Shown: piece by piece, positions 46,601-57,600 of the stretch
Numbering within the stretch: position 1 is the stretch's first letter
Layout of the letters: every line of letters begins with the position of its first letter
Assembly: GCF_932294415.1 (NCBI RefSeq)
Contig: NC_065536.1
Location: forward strand, 48,767,854-48,831,853
Reading direction: 5' to 3'
Source of the DNA: Quercus robur
Taxonomy: Eukaryota; Streptophyta; Magnoliopsida; Fagales; Fagaceae
DNA: 64,000 nucleotides
Notes under the pieces: generated by a model
The model's input: only the letters and a program-made list of their open reading frames with translations
Told to the model about the DNA's origin: nothing
Database searches by the model: none
Translations under genes and position numbers: made by a program

Positions 46601-48903
46601 AGGAAGTCCAATCCCTCACAGGACGAGTTGCCGCTTTGAACAGGTTTGTTTCGAAAGCCACAGATAAGTGTTTACCTTTCTTTAAAGTCCTCAGGAAGGC
46701 ATTTGAGTGGACGGACGAATGCCAAAGGGCCTTCCAAGACCTGAAGGACTATCTCACAACTACCCCATTATTAAGTCCATCCGTGCAAGGAGAAGAACTG
46801 TACCTATACTTAGCGGTGTCCCCACACGCCGTAAGTTCAGCTTTAATTAGAGAAGAGGGGAAAATACAAAAACCGGTGTACTACACTAGCCGAGCACTCA
46901 GAGGAGCAGAGGGAAGATATCCGCTCATGGAGAAATTGGCTTTTGCACTGATAACGGCTTCTAGGAAGTTAAGACATTACTTCCAAGTTCATGTCATCAA
47001 TGTCATGACGGACCATCCGCTTAAGAAGGCAATGAACAAGCTGGAAGCCGCAGGACGACTGGTTCAGTGGGCAGTTGAACTTAGTGAATTCGACATTCGG
47101 TACCAACCGAGAAATGCAATAAAGGCTCAAGCCCTAGCAGATTTCATTGTAGAGTTCACTCCATGTTACGAAGACCTGGGGGAAGGAGAGTACAACAACA
47201 AATGGGTCGTCCATGTAGATGGATTGTCTACATTATATGCTGGAGGAATAGGAGTTGTTTTGCAGTCGCCAGAAGGGGACAAATTGAAATACAAGGCCCG
47301 TCTGCAATACCAGACTACTAACAATGAAGTGGAGTATGAAGCCCTTTTAAAGGGGTTGGAACTGGCCAAATCCGTAGAAGCAGACTCAATACTTGTCCTG
47401 GGAGACTCTCAATTGGTCATAGGCCAAGTCAATGGGACATGTGAAGCCAAGGAAGACAGAATGAAGAAATATCTAAGAAAGGTAGTACGCCTTGTGAAGA
47501 AATTCAAAAAAGCAGATTTTGTTCAAATCCCAAGGGAAGAGAATGTGGAGGCAGATACTCTGGCGAAGGAAGCATTTGCGAATGAGGCGTTGGACGAAAT
47601 GGATGATGTACACTACATGCCAAGTATAGACCTTCCAGAACTGATGCAGATAGAGGGAGAAGGAAATTGGATGACCCCAATAGTGTCATACTTAAAGGAC
47701 AGAAGGCTTCCAGAAGAGAAGGACGAAGCTAGGAAGCTCAGGGTCAAGTCAGCCAGGTATGTGCTTATGGACGAGGTGTTATATAAGAGAGGTTTTTCCC
47801 AGCCTCTCTTAAGATGTTTGGCTCCGGACGAGGCAAATTACATGTTGAGGGAGGTTCACGAAGGAGCATGCAGGAACCATTTGGGAGCCAGATCACTCGT
47901 CCATAAAGTCATCCGTAGCGGATTCTATTGGCCAACCATCCAAGCTGATGCTAAAGCATATGTCAAAGTATGTGATCAATGTCAACGCTTTAGCAACATT
48001 CCCAGACAGCCAGCAGAATATCTCACGCCAATGATGGCCCCTTGGCTTTTCGCACAATGGGGACTAGACATTTTGGGGCCCTTTTCGACTGGAACTCGGC
48101 AAATGAAGTTTCTGGTGGTGGGAATAGATTACTTCACAAAATGGGTGGAAGCCGAACCCTTAGCCAAAATTACGCAGCAGAATGTCAAGAACTTCTTCTG
48201 GAAGAACATTGTATGCAGATTTGGAGTACCTAGAGTACTAGTGTCTGACAATGGACGACAGTTTGACAACACACCTTTCAGGGAATTTTGTGAACAGCTT
48301 GGAATGAAGAACCATTACTCCTCACCCTCCCACCCACAGGCCAATGGCCAGGCAGAAGTAGCGAACCGATCCTTGCTGAAGATTATCAAGACTCGGCTCG
48401 AAGGGGCAAAGGGAATATGGCCGGATGAATTACCAGGTGTTTTATGGGCTTATAGAACGACAGCGAGAACTCCAACAGGAGAAACTCCTTTTAAACTAGC
48501 CTACGGAAGCGAGGCAGTTATACCAGCAGAAGTACACATGACAAGCCACAGGGTGAGGAAGTATCAAACTGAAGAAAACGAGGAACAGCTCCGTCTTAAC
48601 CTTGACCTTATGGACGAGGTCAGGATGGATGCAGAACAGAGGACAGCAAGGTACAAAAATCTCATGGCAAGACAATATGACGCTATGGTGAAGCCTAGGC
48701 GTTTCAACATCGGGGATCTCGTCTTGAAGAGGGTTACCTTGGCAACAAGAAACCCGGCCTACGGGAAACTTGGCCCAAATTGGGAAGGACCTTATAGGGT
48801 TATCAACTGCAAAAGGCAAGGATCCTACTATTTGGAAGCTTTGGATGGGCGGAGGCTGGAACACCCTTGGAATGTTGAGCACCTCAGGAAGTACCATCAA
48901 TAA
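43678..48903 (+). CDS. Gag-pol polyprotein, Tat-type Ty3/Gypsy
   Basis: One open frame encodes 1741 residues from ATG at 43678, 64 bases after the primer site begins. Gag occupies roughly residues 1-420, with a capsid-like core (LPSLDSYDGTRDPFDHI) and a CxxHxxxxHxxxxC zinc motif at 400-413. Protease has its active-site Asp at 535 (VDNGSS). Reverse transcriptase has YVDD at 899-902. A first RNase H follows. A second, archaeal-type RNase H starts with VHVDGLS (Asp1181) and has NNEVEYEALLKGL, LGDSQL and EADTLAKEA, so all four catalytic acids are present. Integrase has the HHCC finger from His1394 to Cys1432/1435 and an exact DD35E triad (Asp1524, Glu1560, first Asp1464). No stop or frameshift interrupts it. 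It supplies every enzyme needed for copying and integrating the element. Confidence 0.96.
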   Translation: MVRTRSRATSPGRQGSRGASSDPQRDRQSAPVMQTSSVQNMQSMAAAMAELTRQNQELRMEITQRRQTREEHAGQTQGHGDTQNTEIGSQFRGTTSRTVPHLKEEMDQMKKVMEEMKENMRRTNPIEDLVHRTDSPFTASINGHPLPSKFKLPSLDSYDGTRDPFDHIATFKTTMHLQGVPDEIMCRAFPTTLKGPARVWFSKIPPSSVSSFEELSKLFVNNFIGGQRHKRSSSSLLTIEQGDNESLRSFITRFNREALSVDEVDDKLLLAAFHNGINSDLFIHKLYEKEPQTMAELVHSAQNFMNAEDAIIAKKRKRAERMEAHPARHSEQAPRPKKGRTKDRKERDSRKTGHLGRSQNYTPLNAPLNQVLMQIKDDPSLKWPEKMKGDPNKRNKNKYCRFHRDHGHDTDECCDLKQQIENLIRQGKLKHFVGRDRTDEKLKGKIEESSRPPLGEIRIIVGGNSMGQSSKSKKTYLKAVQNVQLSGRSPRTRPMDEATISFTDEDAERIHHPHDDAIVITLLIADYTTRRVLVDNGSSTDILYYPAFQQMRLGRDQLRPVCSPLIGFGGMKVQPVGAISLPVVVGSYPQQITKEVNFLVVDCTSSYNAIIGRPTLNSWKAITSTYHLSVKFPTEYGIGQAQGDQLAARECYFAMMALDEQVQTMSIEERRVIAEPTEVLEDVLLQEDDPEKSTRIGTCMKEKAREDLIQFLRKSIDIFAWSHDDMPGIDPSVITHRLNVYPFFKPIRQKKRVFAPERDKAIKEEVQKLTTAKFIKEVYYPDWLANVVMVKKANGKWRMCVDFTDLNKACPKDSYPLPRIDQLVDSTAGHQLLSFMDAFSGYNQIKMDETDQEKTSFITSQGLFCYKVMPFGLKNAGATYQRLVNHMFRPQIERNVEVYVDDMLVKSIDEGSHLDDLQETFETLRRYKMKLNPSKCAFGVSSGKFLGFMVSQRGIEANPDKIQAILNMEPPKSIKEVQSLTGRVAALNRFVSKATDKCLPFFKVLRKAFEWTDECQRAFQDLKDYLTTTPLLSPSVQGEELYLYLAVSPHAVSSALIREEGKIQKPVYYTSRALRGAEGRYPLMEKLAFALITASRKLRHYFQVHVINVMTDHPLKKAMNKLEAAGRLVQWAVELSEFDIRYQPRNAIKAQALADFIVEFTPCYEDLGEGEYNNKWVVHVDGLSTLYAGGIGVVLQSPEGDKLKYKARLQYQTTNNEVEYEALLKGLELAKSVEADSILVLGDSQLVIGQVNGTCEAKEDRMKKYLRKVVRLVKKFKKADFVQIPREENVEADTLAKEAFANEALDEMDDVHYMPSIDLPELMQIEGEGNWMTPIVSYLKDRRLPEEKDEARKLRVKSARYVLMDEVLYKRGFSQPLLRCLAPDEANYMLREVHEGACRNHLGARSLVHKVIRSGFYWPTIQADAKAYVKVCDQCQRFSNIPRQPAEYLTPMMAPWLFAQWGLDILGPFSTGTRQMKFLVVGIDYFTKWVEAEPLAKITQQNVKNFFWKNIVCRFGVPRVLVSDNGRQFDNTPFREFCEQLGMKNHYSSPSHPQANGQAEVANRSLLKIIKTRLEGAKGIWPDELPGVLWAYRTTARTPTGETPFKLAYGSEAVIPAEVHMTSHRVRKYQTEENEEQLRLNLDLMDEVRMDAEQRTARYKNLMARQYDAMVKPRRFNIGDLVLKRVTLATRNPAYGKLGPNWEGPYRVINCKRQGSYYLEALDGRRLEHPWNVEHLRKYHQ

Positions 48904-50057
48904 GTGCTGACTCTTCACCAGTGTCCTTGGACGAGATATATGGACGAGCAGAAGTGTTTACTACTGTCAAGTGTTTTTAAGTATTTTAATAATCCCCTAG
49001 AAAGTACATTAGTGTTTTCACTTTTGTGCTATTCATGGATGAGTTGGTTTGTATTTTTAATTCAATAAGGCACTAGCTAATGAGCATGTGCCATGCCTGT
49101 GGACGAATGTTTACATAAGTTTAGATTTTCAAATATATATATATTGTTTTCAAGTATATTATTGGAATCCTTATATGTTCATTCAGATTGATCCGCAAAA
49201 AGAAAGCCAGCATGGACGAATGAAATCCTTGGACGCAAGGATATATCGTCCATAAGCCTTCCTCCAAAGGAAGGATGAAAAGGTACATCCGTCCAAAGCA
49301 AGAGACGAGATGAAACCTAAACTGAAAATTAAGCTAAGGTCCATCCGTCCAGAAATAGGACGAGATGAAACCTAACCTGAAAATGAAACCAAGGTCCATC
49401 CGTCCAGAACATAGGACGAGATGAAACCCAAGCTAAAAATAAAGCAAAGTTTCATCCGTCCAGAACATAGGACGAGATGAAAAGGGCATACTCTTCTAGA
49501 CCTCAAGACGAGATGAATTCCCAAAAGTGTTCGTCCGAGACGCGGACGAGCAAAGACTTCAAAACTAGCTTAACAATCCATTACATTGGACGAGAAATCG
49601 CTAAAAAGTCTAATCATCAAGGACGACAAAATGATCGTCCATAATTTTGGAATGATGAAAAATCTAGCCAAAAGGAATCAATTTACTTTATCTTGGTGAC
49701 GTAATAAAATTCACCTCCATGCCCAAGACGAGGTGAACTGAATTCCTAGATGGACGAACCACACTGCTGATATGAAAATAAAAATTTCATACATAAAGCT
49801 GGAAACGTATATATTCAAACACAATGGAAGTAAAAATAGAAGTATTCATTCCTTTCATGAAATTCAAAGGGTGGACGACCAACGTCCAAAAACCCCTTTA
49901 GTTTTGAATATGAAAATGTATATAAAACTCGTCCATAATCCTGGACGAGATGATTGTACTTGCATAAGCTTTAAAATAAAAGAAAGAGAAAAGGCCCAAA
50001 ACAACGAGCACTTCCATGAAAAGGCAAATAAAAGTAGATTTTCTAAGGAAATAGATT
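48904..50057 (+). other. Non-coding region between pol and the antisense gene
   Basis: No gene is seen on either strand. It is saturated with GGACGA and CGTCC words, for example near 48930, 48943, 49099, 49214, 49556, 49589, 49620, 49752, 49873, 49929 and 49942. It contains the 55/56-bp tandem repeats described separately. Confidence 0.7.
49282..49492 (+). repeat. 55/56-bp tandem repeat in the first Tat element
   Basis: GACGAGATGAAA occurs at 49304, 49359, 49415 and 49471, a spacing of 55 to 56 bp. Each unit joins CATCCGTCCAGAA, ATAGGACGAGATGAAACC and a spacer with AAAATNAAG. Every unit holds the CGTCC and GGACGAG words in opposite orientation. Confidence 0.85.
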
Positions 50058-52296
50058 TCACTTGGGCAAGCTCGTCTTAGGGTCGTCCTGAGTGACTTCA
50101 GTGTTAGCGTCGTCCATGATGTTGACGTCCTCGGAACTCGTCTGCAACACGGAACTCTCTGTAGCAAGAGGAAGCTTGAAGGAGTTGAAGTCCAAATCAG
50201 GATATGCCTCTTTGGCATCAGCACGGAAGTCTTCATAGCCAGCTGCATAATGACTGTTTAGACGATTCTTATACTCGTCAGACTTCTTAAAGGCAGCAAT
50301 TGCCTCTTCACGTGCCTTCTCCAAAGACGAGGTAAGCTCTGAAACTTGTCCTTCGAGATGGACGATGCGGGTATCCTTCTCTAAATTGTCAGCTTTGAGC
50401 TCCTCCACGTCGTTCTTCAGCTTCGTCTCGCTTCCCAGCAGACGATTAAAGTCCTCGGTCAACCTAATGACGTCCCCCTTCTTGGATAAAATCTCATGGC
50501 TCAGCTCCTTAACCTTGTCCTTGGCCGTCTTAGCATCTGAAGCAAGCTCCTTGGCTTGACAGGTTGCTGTATAAAACTTTGACATAGCCTGCATTTGGAC
50601 GAAAAAGAGTTAGACATTTCATTCAAGATAAAATGTTTATACACAAGGACGAGGAATAAACTTACTTTGAAGGTCATGGATGCCAGAGCGTTCAAACTCC
50701 TTCACTGACATGTTGTAACATTCGTTAACTTCATGGTCAGTGACGAGTCCTTTGAACGTCCTCCATGCGTAACCCTCATCCAGAACCAAATTAGGTGGAC
50801 GATCAAAGGACTTGGCTTATGAGAAGCTTTGGGAGGAGGGGGAGGATCAGACTGGACAGGATGAACTATTTGGACGGGCTCCACGTCCACCACAGGTTCG
50901 TCCAAATTCACTGTTGGTGGTACGAACTTAGGAACCTTGGGAAGGGAAGTCTTACTTGACTTTTGCTTCTTGTGGCCACGACGACTGGGAAGGTCGTCCA
51001 GGTCCACAGTACTTAAGATTGGTTTAGACTTCCTCTTCCCAGCCTGGACGGAAGCCACTTTGACAGTAGGGGCAGCAGCATCCTCGTCCCCGCTAGCCAC
51101 TGTTTTCTCTTTGTTTTCCCTCATCGTGCTTATCCCTATGACGAGGAAAATTAATTAAAATATATATATATATATATAAATAGATAAATAAAAAAAGAAA
51201 GGAGAGCTGAAATAACAAGTATAATGGACGACACTTACTTCGACGAGTGAGCTCTTCGTGACTTAAGTTCTCAGCAGTTGGGACTGGACCAAGTCCCCAA
51301 GTAGCTAGACGACTAAAGGTAACTAAGTCGTGGAAAGTCCTTCCTGGAAAGGTGCGAACCACTTCTATCCGGTCCAAGAAAAACTTGTCCAAGTGTGGAC
51401 GAACGACAGCTGCATCACCAAGATAAAGGGTTAGACGAGTGACAGATAAGAAATTTTAAAGGACAAACAGGATAAAATGGAAAGAAAAACATACCCTCAG
51501 GACGAAGACGACCTAGAGAGCTGGTAAAAGGTGGGAAGAGGGGAATACCCACATCAGTTGGGTCCCCAGCCCAATTTCCAGAAATAATAAAAAATTCTTT
51601 TTTCCAAAGCCGGTCAGACGAACTACGGCCCGTTATTAAACTGTAATATGAACCTCTGGACGAGAATTGGTAGAACCCAGCAGATTTTTTGATCTCTGAG
51701 GGCTTATAGCAGTAAAGGAACTCGTCCACTGTAATTGGACGGTCCCCTTCCAATGCCTCACGCCATAATACTTGCATGGCAACAATCGTCCTCCAACCAT
51801 TGGGATTGAGCTGGTTAGGCCCAATACCCAACCTTTGGAAGAGGTCTCTGCAGAAAGAGTTTAGGGGAAACCTAAGGCCAGCTAAAAGATAAGAAGCATA
51901 TACCCCTAAGCCAGAGGAAGGGGAACAACACCATTCTCCAACCTTGGGTAGACGAGGGTTAAGCTCTTTAGGGATTTGATATCTATCTACAAGAGTTTTT
52001 AACTTAGCACCGTCTAAGGTGGATGCTACCTCTGGGGCACAACTATAGATTACATCTTCTTCGTCCTCTTCCTCGTCTTGAGGAGGACTAGACGGCTGTC
52101 TGGACGAACTAGCCCCAGATCCAGAAGCTGCCCTACGTCGTTGTTCCTGAAATTCCTCTAAGGGAATGCCAGGAACCCCAGACGAGTAATGCTCGTCTGA
52201 GGAATCACTACAAGACGAACTATCTACACTACCCTCACTCTCAGAGCCGTCCTGGTAGTCGTCTATCTCTCTCTCGAAACTAGAAGATGAAGACAT
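50058..52296 (-). CDS. Antisense gene of the first Tat element (Transposase_28-like N-part, coiled-coil C-part)
   Basis: Exon 1 (52296-51495) starts with an S/D/E-rich leader and continues into a globular part (LPKVGEWCCSPSSGLGVYASYLLAGLRFPL..), typical of the antisense or accessory frames that Pfam groups as Putative gypsy type transposon (PF04195). It joins exon 2 (51409-51239) and exon 3 (from 51135) through clean GT-AG sites with matching phase. Exon 3 is a basic and proline-rich linker, then shifts frame near 50815-50830. The other frame continues sensibly to FERSGIHDLQ near 50667. A last exon from about 50594 gives a 178-residue coiled coil ending at 50058. The biochemical role is unknown. 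The frameshift means this copy may not make the full protein. Confidence 0.7.
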
Positions 52297-52454
52297 GTTT
52301 GAAATGTAGAGGACTTAAAATGAGAGCCTAAAAAGAAAAAACAAGAAAAGAGGAAATACCTGATGAAACTAGGACGAGAGCTAGACGAGAATCTTGGACG
52401 AGTTGGCAGAAGAGAGAATGAGGAAAAAAGTGAGGGGCATGAAAGAGAATGCGC

Positions 52455-52462
52455 TATTTATA
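52455..52462 (-). promoter_or_regulatory. TATA box of the first antisense gene
   Basis: TATAAATA on the minus strand, within GGCCTATAAATAGCGC, lies 159 bp upstream of the antisense ATG at 52296 and outside the LTR. A TATAAATA at a comparable place precedes the antisense gene of the second element. Confidence 0.65.
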
Positions 52463-52637
52463 GGCCCCAGCAACAGGGTCAACAAAACGACACTCGCCAC
52501 TCAGAAATTGACACGTGGCGATCCTTTTGGGAAACGAGATCGACACAATTGGCCAACCAACAGTTTCGCGACACGTGGCGTATGAAAAAGCGAAATTTTG
52601 TTAAAATCACGACAATGTCCTGGACGACCCTTTGAAC

Positions 52638-52648
52638 AAAGGGGCAAC
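52638..52648 (+). promoter_or_regulatory. Polypurine tract of the first Tat element
   Basis: AAAGGGGCAAC immediately precedes the 3' LTR, the place where plus-strand DNA synthesis is primed. Confidence 0.75.
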
Positions 52649-53278
52649 TGATAGAGAAGTGGAAAATAATCCATCTCCAGATCGTCCAAATGGATCGTCC
52701 AGAGCCTACAGCGCAAGTTGATCCAAGAGTTTATCCAGAAGAAGGAGAAACGTCCATGAATAATAGCACCACCCCATAAGTTAAGTCTCCCATGGACGAC
52801 AGGATCGTCCATGAGGTTCGTCCATGAGCAATCGTTAAATATCCTTGGACGACTAAACCGCCCTACACCAGACGGACGAAAGCTCAACACTTAGACTTTC
52901 GACAACCCGCAACTATCTCAACAAACCCTTCGAATAAGTTAACTTCCATTAGCAGTTACCGTTTTATATCCGTTGAGGTAGTTAACTCCGGAGTTGTTGG
53001 TTTCCACAAATCCTGGGGAGGTTATTGGACAAATAACCGTCCCAGGCTCCCTATATAAGGGACCGGTCTGAACCCGACAGAGGTAAGATTCTCTCTCAAA
53101 CAATTTTCCAAAACACTTGGAACTTCTTTCTCTACAAGTCTAACTTCTCCATCGGAGGGGGTTCGACCGGTCTTCTCCGGTCTCCTCTTTGATCGCGTTT
53201 TCTTCCCTGCAGGCCATCAACCGTTTCGACAGCCCACCGAAGCCAGGCCATCCACCTCACTGATTCAGAGCAATATCA
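52649..53278 (+). repeat. 3' LTR of the first Tat element
   Basis: It is 630 bp, the same length as the 5' LTR. The nine differences between them are all transitions. TSD GTAGT follows at 53279-53283. A TATATAA box lies at 53052-53058. Confidence 0.97.
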
Positions 53279-53283
53279 GTAGT

Positions 53284-53793
53284 ATTATTTTTTTTTTCCA
53301 ATTTCCCTTACTTTTTAAATCTCACTTTCCTTTTAGATTTATTTAAATGAATAGAAATTTTCAAAAAATCAAATTGAAATGTTCTATCAGGAAAATCATG
53401 AAATTACATAAGCTTATTTGTCTCCTTTTTTATTAATTGAAATTTATGTCATATCGATAAAAATTTCGAAAAGGAATTATCATTTCATCCATAATTGAGC
53501 GAGATTAATTCAAACATCACATTATCATATTACTAGTTTTAGATTTGATAAGTGTTCTAAATATACAAATTAGAGAATAATATTTTTTTTTTTAAATCTC
53601 TTAGCCTTTTGATAATAAAATTTTAGTTAGAGTAATATTTCAAATTTCTTAAAACTTAAGTAATAGAGTTTTCCCTTAAATTTTTTTAAAATTTTTTTTA
53701 TAAATAGTAAAATACTAAATGGTATTTTTATATATATTAAAAAAAATAAAGCCACTTGATATTTGCTAATTGAGTTTCATATAAAAATACTAT
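53284..53793. other. Spacer between the two Tat elements
   Basis: This is about 510 bp of A+T-rich sequence without a gene or recognisable element. It continues the type of sequence found left of 42976, the probable pre-insertion locus. Confidence 0.5.
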
Positions 53794-54562
53794 TGTGGGG
53801 TCAAAGAATTTGACAACCTCGGCCTACCTCATACTAAGCCCAAAACCCACGCCGAAGAGGAAGGAACAGTCGAGGATGAATAAAGAAAGCCCAAGTGGCC
53901 CAGAAACATCGCCGAGGACAATTCTGTCCTCGGCCAACCCAGATCCTAGTAGGGAAGAACGGCCCGCCATCAACGGCAGCCTCCCAGAGCATCCCTAAGA
54001 AAAAGGACAAGTACTATAGGACGGTCATAGGAGCATGATGTAGGAACAGTTCAAGGAGAAACTGTCACCTTCGCATTGAATGCCCACAACTAACGTTCTA
54101 ACCGCATTAATAACAAAATGACCTCTGAACAGTGCGGTCTTAGTTGCTGCAACTCACTGAGGGTTTGGGAAGGTGACTGATGGGACAGGCACTCGAGTAC
54201 TGACTACTTGCATGATCAACAGATGGAGGGCCAGAATCGACCGGAGGGGGATATATAATGTGAGAAATCCTTTAGTAGAAGGGGGGGATACTGGAGCAAT
54301 CTGCATGATCTTAAAAACCTTTGTAACCTAGCACTAAAGAAATAATAAGAACACTAAGTTCCTCAAACAAAATGCCCGAGGACAGAATTTAATACTTCAG
54401 TCCATATTCTTGCTGTTCAATCCACTCATAATCGTGTCTAGTTGTTGTAATCCTCACTAAAACCTAGTTCTTAAACCCATTCTCTATAAATTTATTGTAT
54501 TGGGTTAGTTGGGCTTGAGTCTACTCATCCAATAGAAGAAGTGCTCGAACCCAATCCCTACA
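53794..54562 (+). repeat. 5' LTR of the second Tat element
   Basis: It starts TGTGGGGTCAAAG and ends CCCAATCCCTACA. A TATATAA box lies at 54252-54258. Four CCTCGG/CCGAGG hexamers are present. It is homologous to the solo LTR at 20585-21364. Confidence 0.93.
54252..54258 (+). promoter_or_regulatory. TATA box in the LTR of the second element
   Basis: TATATAA within GGGGGATATATAATGTG. The complementary sequence is kept in the solo LTR at about 20906-20914. Confidence 0.7.
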
Positions 54563-54564
54563 AT

Positions 54565-54580
54565 TGGCGCCGTTGTGGGA
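54565..54580 (+). promoter_or_regulatory. Primer binding site, tRNA-Asp-like
   Basis: TGGCGCCGTTGTGGGA begins two bases after the LTR, the same spacing as in the first element. Eleven bases (TGGCGCCGTTG) match the complement of the recalled plant tRNA-Asp 3' end. Confidence 0.65.
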
Positions 54581-54614
54581 AGAACTTGTGTGTTAGTAAG
54601 GACAACAATTAAGT

Positions 54615-57600
54615 ATGGTAGGATCAGGCCCTCATCAAGCAGGCTCCCATCAGCTCAAACTGGCTAGATCCCAACAACATGGTAACTTTCCTAACCCTAA
54701 ATGTGATCGAAATGAAGAAAATGGAAGGTTTCGAGAGGGAAGTGTACACACCACTCAAACCAGCAAAAGCTATTCTCGTGTGGGCAGTCACGTGCTTCAA
54801 AGACAAAATAACAACCAGGCCATGCAACCAGAAGAAGTTAGGAGTCATGTATCCCAGAAACAGAACAATAAGTAGGCCATGCAGTGAGAGATAGACGATT
54901 TGAAGAGAAAGCTGTGCCATGTAGAACGAAGGCGATCTTATTCTAGGCTTGATATACCCTCCGATGATGAAAGTGACAATGACTATAGGCAAAGATCGAA
55001 GACTCCCCCAAGTGAGACATTTTCTCATGAAGAAGAGTACTATCGGAGGCGTAAGCATAAAAGCCCATCTCCTAGGAGCTTGGGAAACAATGCCATGAGT
55101 AGGGCATTGGATCAACTCTCCAAGTCACCTTTTACGCACCACATAGAAGGGGCTACACTTCCTCGACGATTCCAGCAACCAACCTTCGCCATTTACAATG
55201 GCAAAATAGACCCCGTGGAGCATGTGAGTCAGTTCAACCAAAGGATGGCTGTCCATTCTAAAAACGAGGTGCTGATGTGCAAGGTTTTCCCGTCTAGCTT
55301 GGGACCAGTGGCAATAAGGTGGTTCAATGGCTTAAAGACGAATTCCATAGATTCGTATAGGCAGCTAACCCAAGCTTTTGGCTCCCGTTTCGTTACAAAC
55401 AGCAGAGCTCTTCGGCCTTTAAGTGCTTTGTTGTCGTTATCCATGCATGATGGAGAAACTCTAAAGGCCTACTCGGACAGATATTGAGAGACGTATAATG
55501 AAATGGACGACAATTTTGACAATGTCGCCATCAACACCTTCAAAAATAGTCTCCCAGCCAAGCATAGATTGAGGAAGTCTCTAACTAGCAAGCCCGCCAC
55601 CAGTATGCGCCTCCTAATGGATTGGATCGATAAGTATAAACGAGTGGAGGAAGACCAGCTGTAAGGTTGAGGAAAAGAGAAGGTTATCCCTTAGGAGATG
55701 AGAGATTTCAGGTCGGATCGATATAATAGCAACCGTCCAAGAAGAGATTTCGTAGGGCAATCTGGAGTAACCAACACACAAATTGTCAATACTGTATTCC
55801 GAGAACCAGTACATCGGGTGTTGGAAAAAATCAAGAACGAGCCATACTTTAAGTGGCCGAATAAGATGGCGGGAGAGTCCACGAGGCGCAATCAAAAATT
55901 TTATTGCCAATACCACCAGGACCACAGGCATACCACGGAGAATTGCAGGAACCTCTGGAACTATCTGGACCAGTTAGTCCAAGAAGGAAAGCTGAAACAC
56001 CTTCTGCATCATCCCAGTAGTCACCAAGGTCAGACCCATCAGGAACCTCAGAGAGATACTACCCTAAGGCCACCCGTAGGGACGATCAATGTAATCTTGT
56101 CCGTTCTAGAAAGAACAGGCACGCGCCCTTCACAAGTGTTATCTGTGGCTTGGCGGCCTGCCAAGGAAACCCAGCCAGAGCCGAAGAAGGCCAGAATGAA
56201 TTTTCATCCAATCTTGAGTTTTTTAGAAGAGGACAAGATCGGAACCATCCAGCCCCACGACGATGCGCTGTTAGTCACTCTCAGAATCGGGGACTACGAT
56301 GTGAAAAGAATGATAGTGGATGGTGGCAATGGGGCCGAGGTTATGTACCCCGACCTTTACAAGGGGCTGGGGTTAAAACCGGAAGATTTAATGCCCTATA
56401 ACTCTCCTCTAATAAGCTTCGATGGGAAGCTTGTCATTCCAAAGGGCATGATTAGGCTGCCCATCCAGACTGGCCCAGAGATAGTGCAGGTGAACTTTAT
56501 CGTGGTGGACACCTACTCTCCCTACACATTTATTGTCGGTAGGCCCTGAATCCATACCTTAGGGGCTGTTGCTTCCTTATTGCATCAAAAGGTGAAATTC
56601 CCATCAGGGAACCAAGTTCTCGAAATCCACGGTTTCCAATCCACGGCAAGGTAGTGTGTGGTGGCTGCCATCTCGCATCGTCTCAATGCGGAGTCACCAG
56701 CCTCTGCTGAAAAGAATTTATAGCAATCAAGGGCCCCAGTTTCGCCCCCTGATACAATTGCCGAGGAGGCAAAATGCGAAGATTTGGAGGAGGTGGTTAT
56801 TGGTGGTGACCCAGAAAAGTTCTTTCGGGTAGGGGCTCAACTGCCTTTTTAGGAGAAGGAGGAGTTGATTGAGTTTCTCAAAAGAAATATTGACGTATTT
56901 GCATGGGATGCTTGCGATGCTCCCGGGATTGATCCAGCCTTCATTTGTCACCATCTCAATGTCAACCCGACCATCACTCCCAAGAAGCAGCCACCCCGTC
57001 GCCCATCAAGAGAGCACGCCAATGCGATTAGGGACGAAGTGGCGAAGCTTAAGCATGTAGGGGCTATCAAAGAGGTTTTTTGCCCCGAGTGGTTGGTCAA
57101 CACCGTGGTGGTTAAGAAGAAAAGCGAAAAATGGCGGGTTTGTGTGGACTTCATGGACCAAAATAAAGCATGCCCAAAAGACCCGTTCCCCATGCCTCGG
57201 ATAGACCAGCTGGTGGATGCAACAACAGGCCATCCTCGGATGAGCTTCTTAGATCCCTTTCAAGGCTATCATCAAATACCACTAGCCTTGGAGGACCAGG
57301 AGAAGACAGCCTTCGTGACACCAACTGGGAACTATCACTACAAGGTAATGTCGTTCGGTCTGAAAAACGCAGGGTCCACTTGTCAAAAGATGATGACGAG
57401 AATGTTTAAGCCGCAGTTGGGCAAGAGCATCAAAATCTATGTCGATGATATGGTGGTGAAGAGTAAAGTGGTGTCCGAGCGTTTAGGAGACCTCGGCAGC
57501 ACCTTTGGTGTCTTAAAGAAGCATAAGCTACGCCTAAATGCTTCCAAATGCTCATTTGTCGTGGGATCAGACAAGTTTTTGGGCTACATGGTTACTCATA

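Larger units (their letters stand above)
42982..53278 (+). mobile_element. Complete Tat-type Ty3/Gypsy LTR retrotransposon
   Basis: This 10,297-bp element has two 630-bp LTRs (42982-43611 and 52649-53278), a perfect 5-bp target duplication GTAGT (42977-42981 and 53279-53283), a primer site at 43614, a polypurine tract (AAAGGGGCAAC, 52638-52648) and an uninterrupted gag-pol frame. The order gag, protease, reverse transcriptase, RNase H, second RNase H, integrase marks the Tat branch. A 3.7-kb region after pol carries tandem repeats and an antisense gene. The motif TGGACGA/TCGTCCA is scattered throughout. The element looks recently active. Confidence 0.97.

Noticed and set aside
52501-52890. 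Minus-strand frame of 129 codons overlapping the 3' LTR as part of the antisense gene
   Set aside because: The same frame appears in the 5' LTR (42972-43223), so it is LTR sequence. It also lies upstream of the antisense TATA box.
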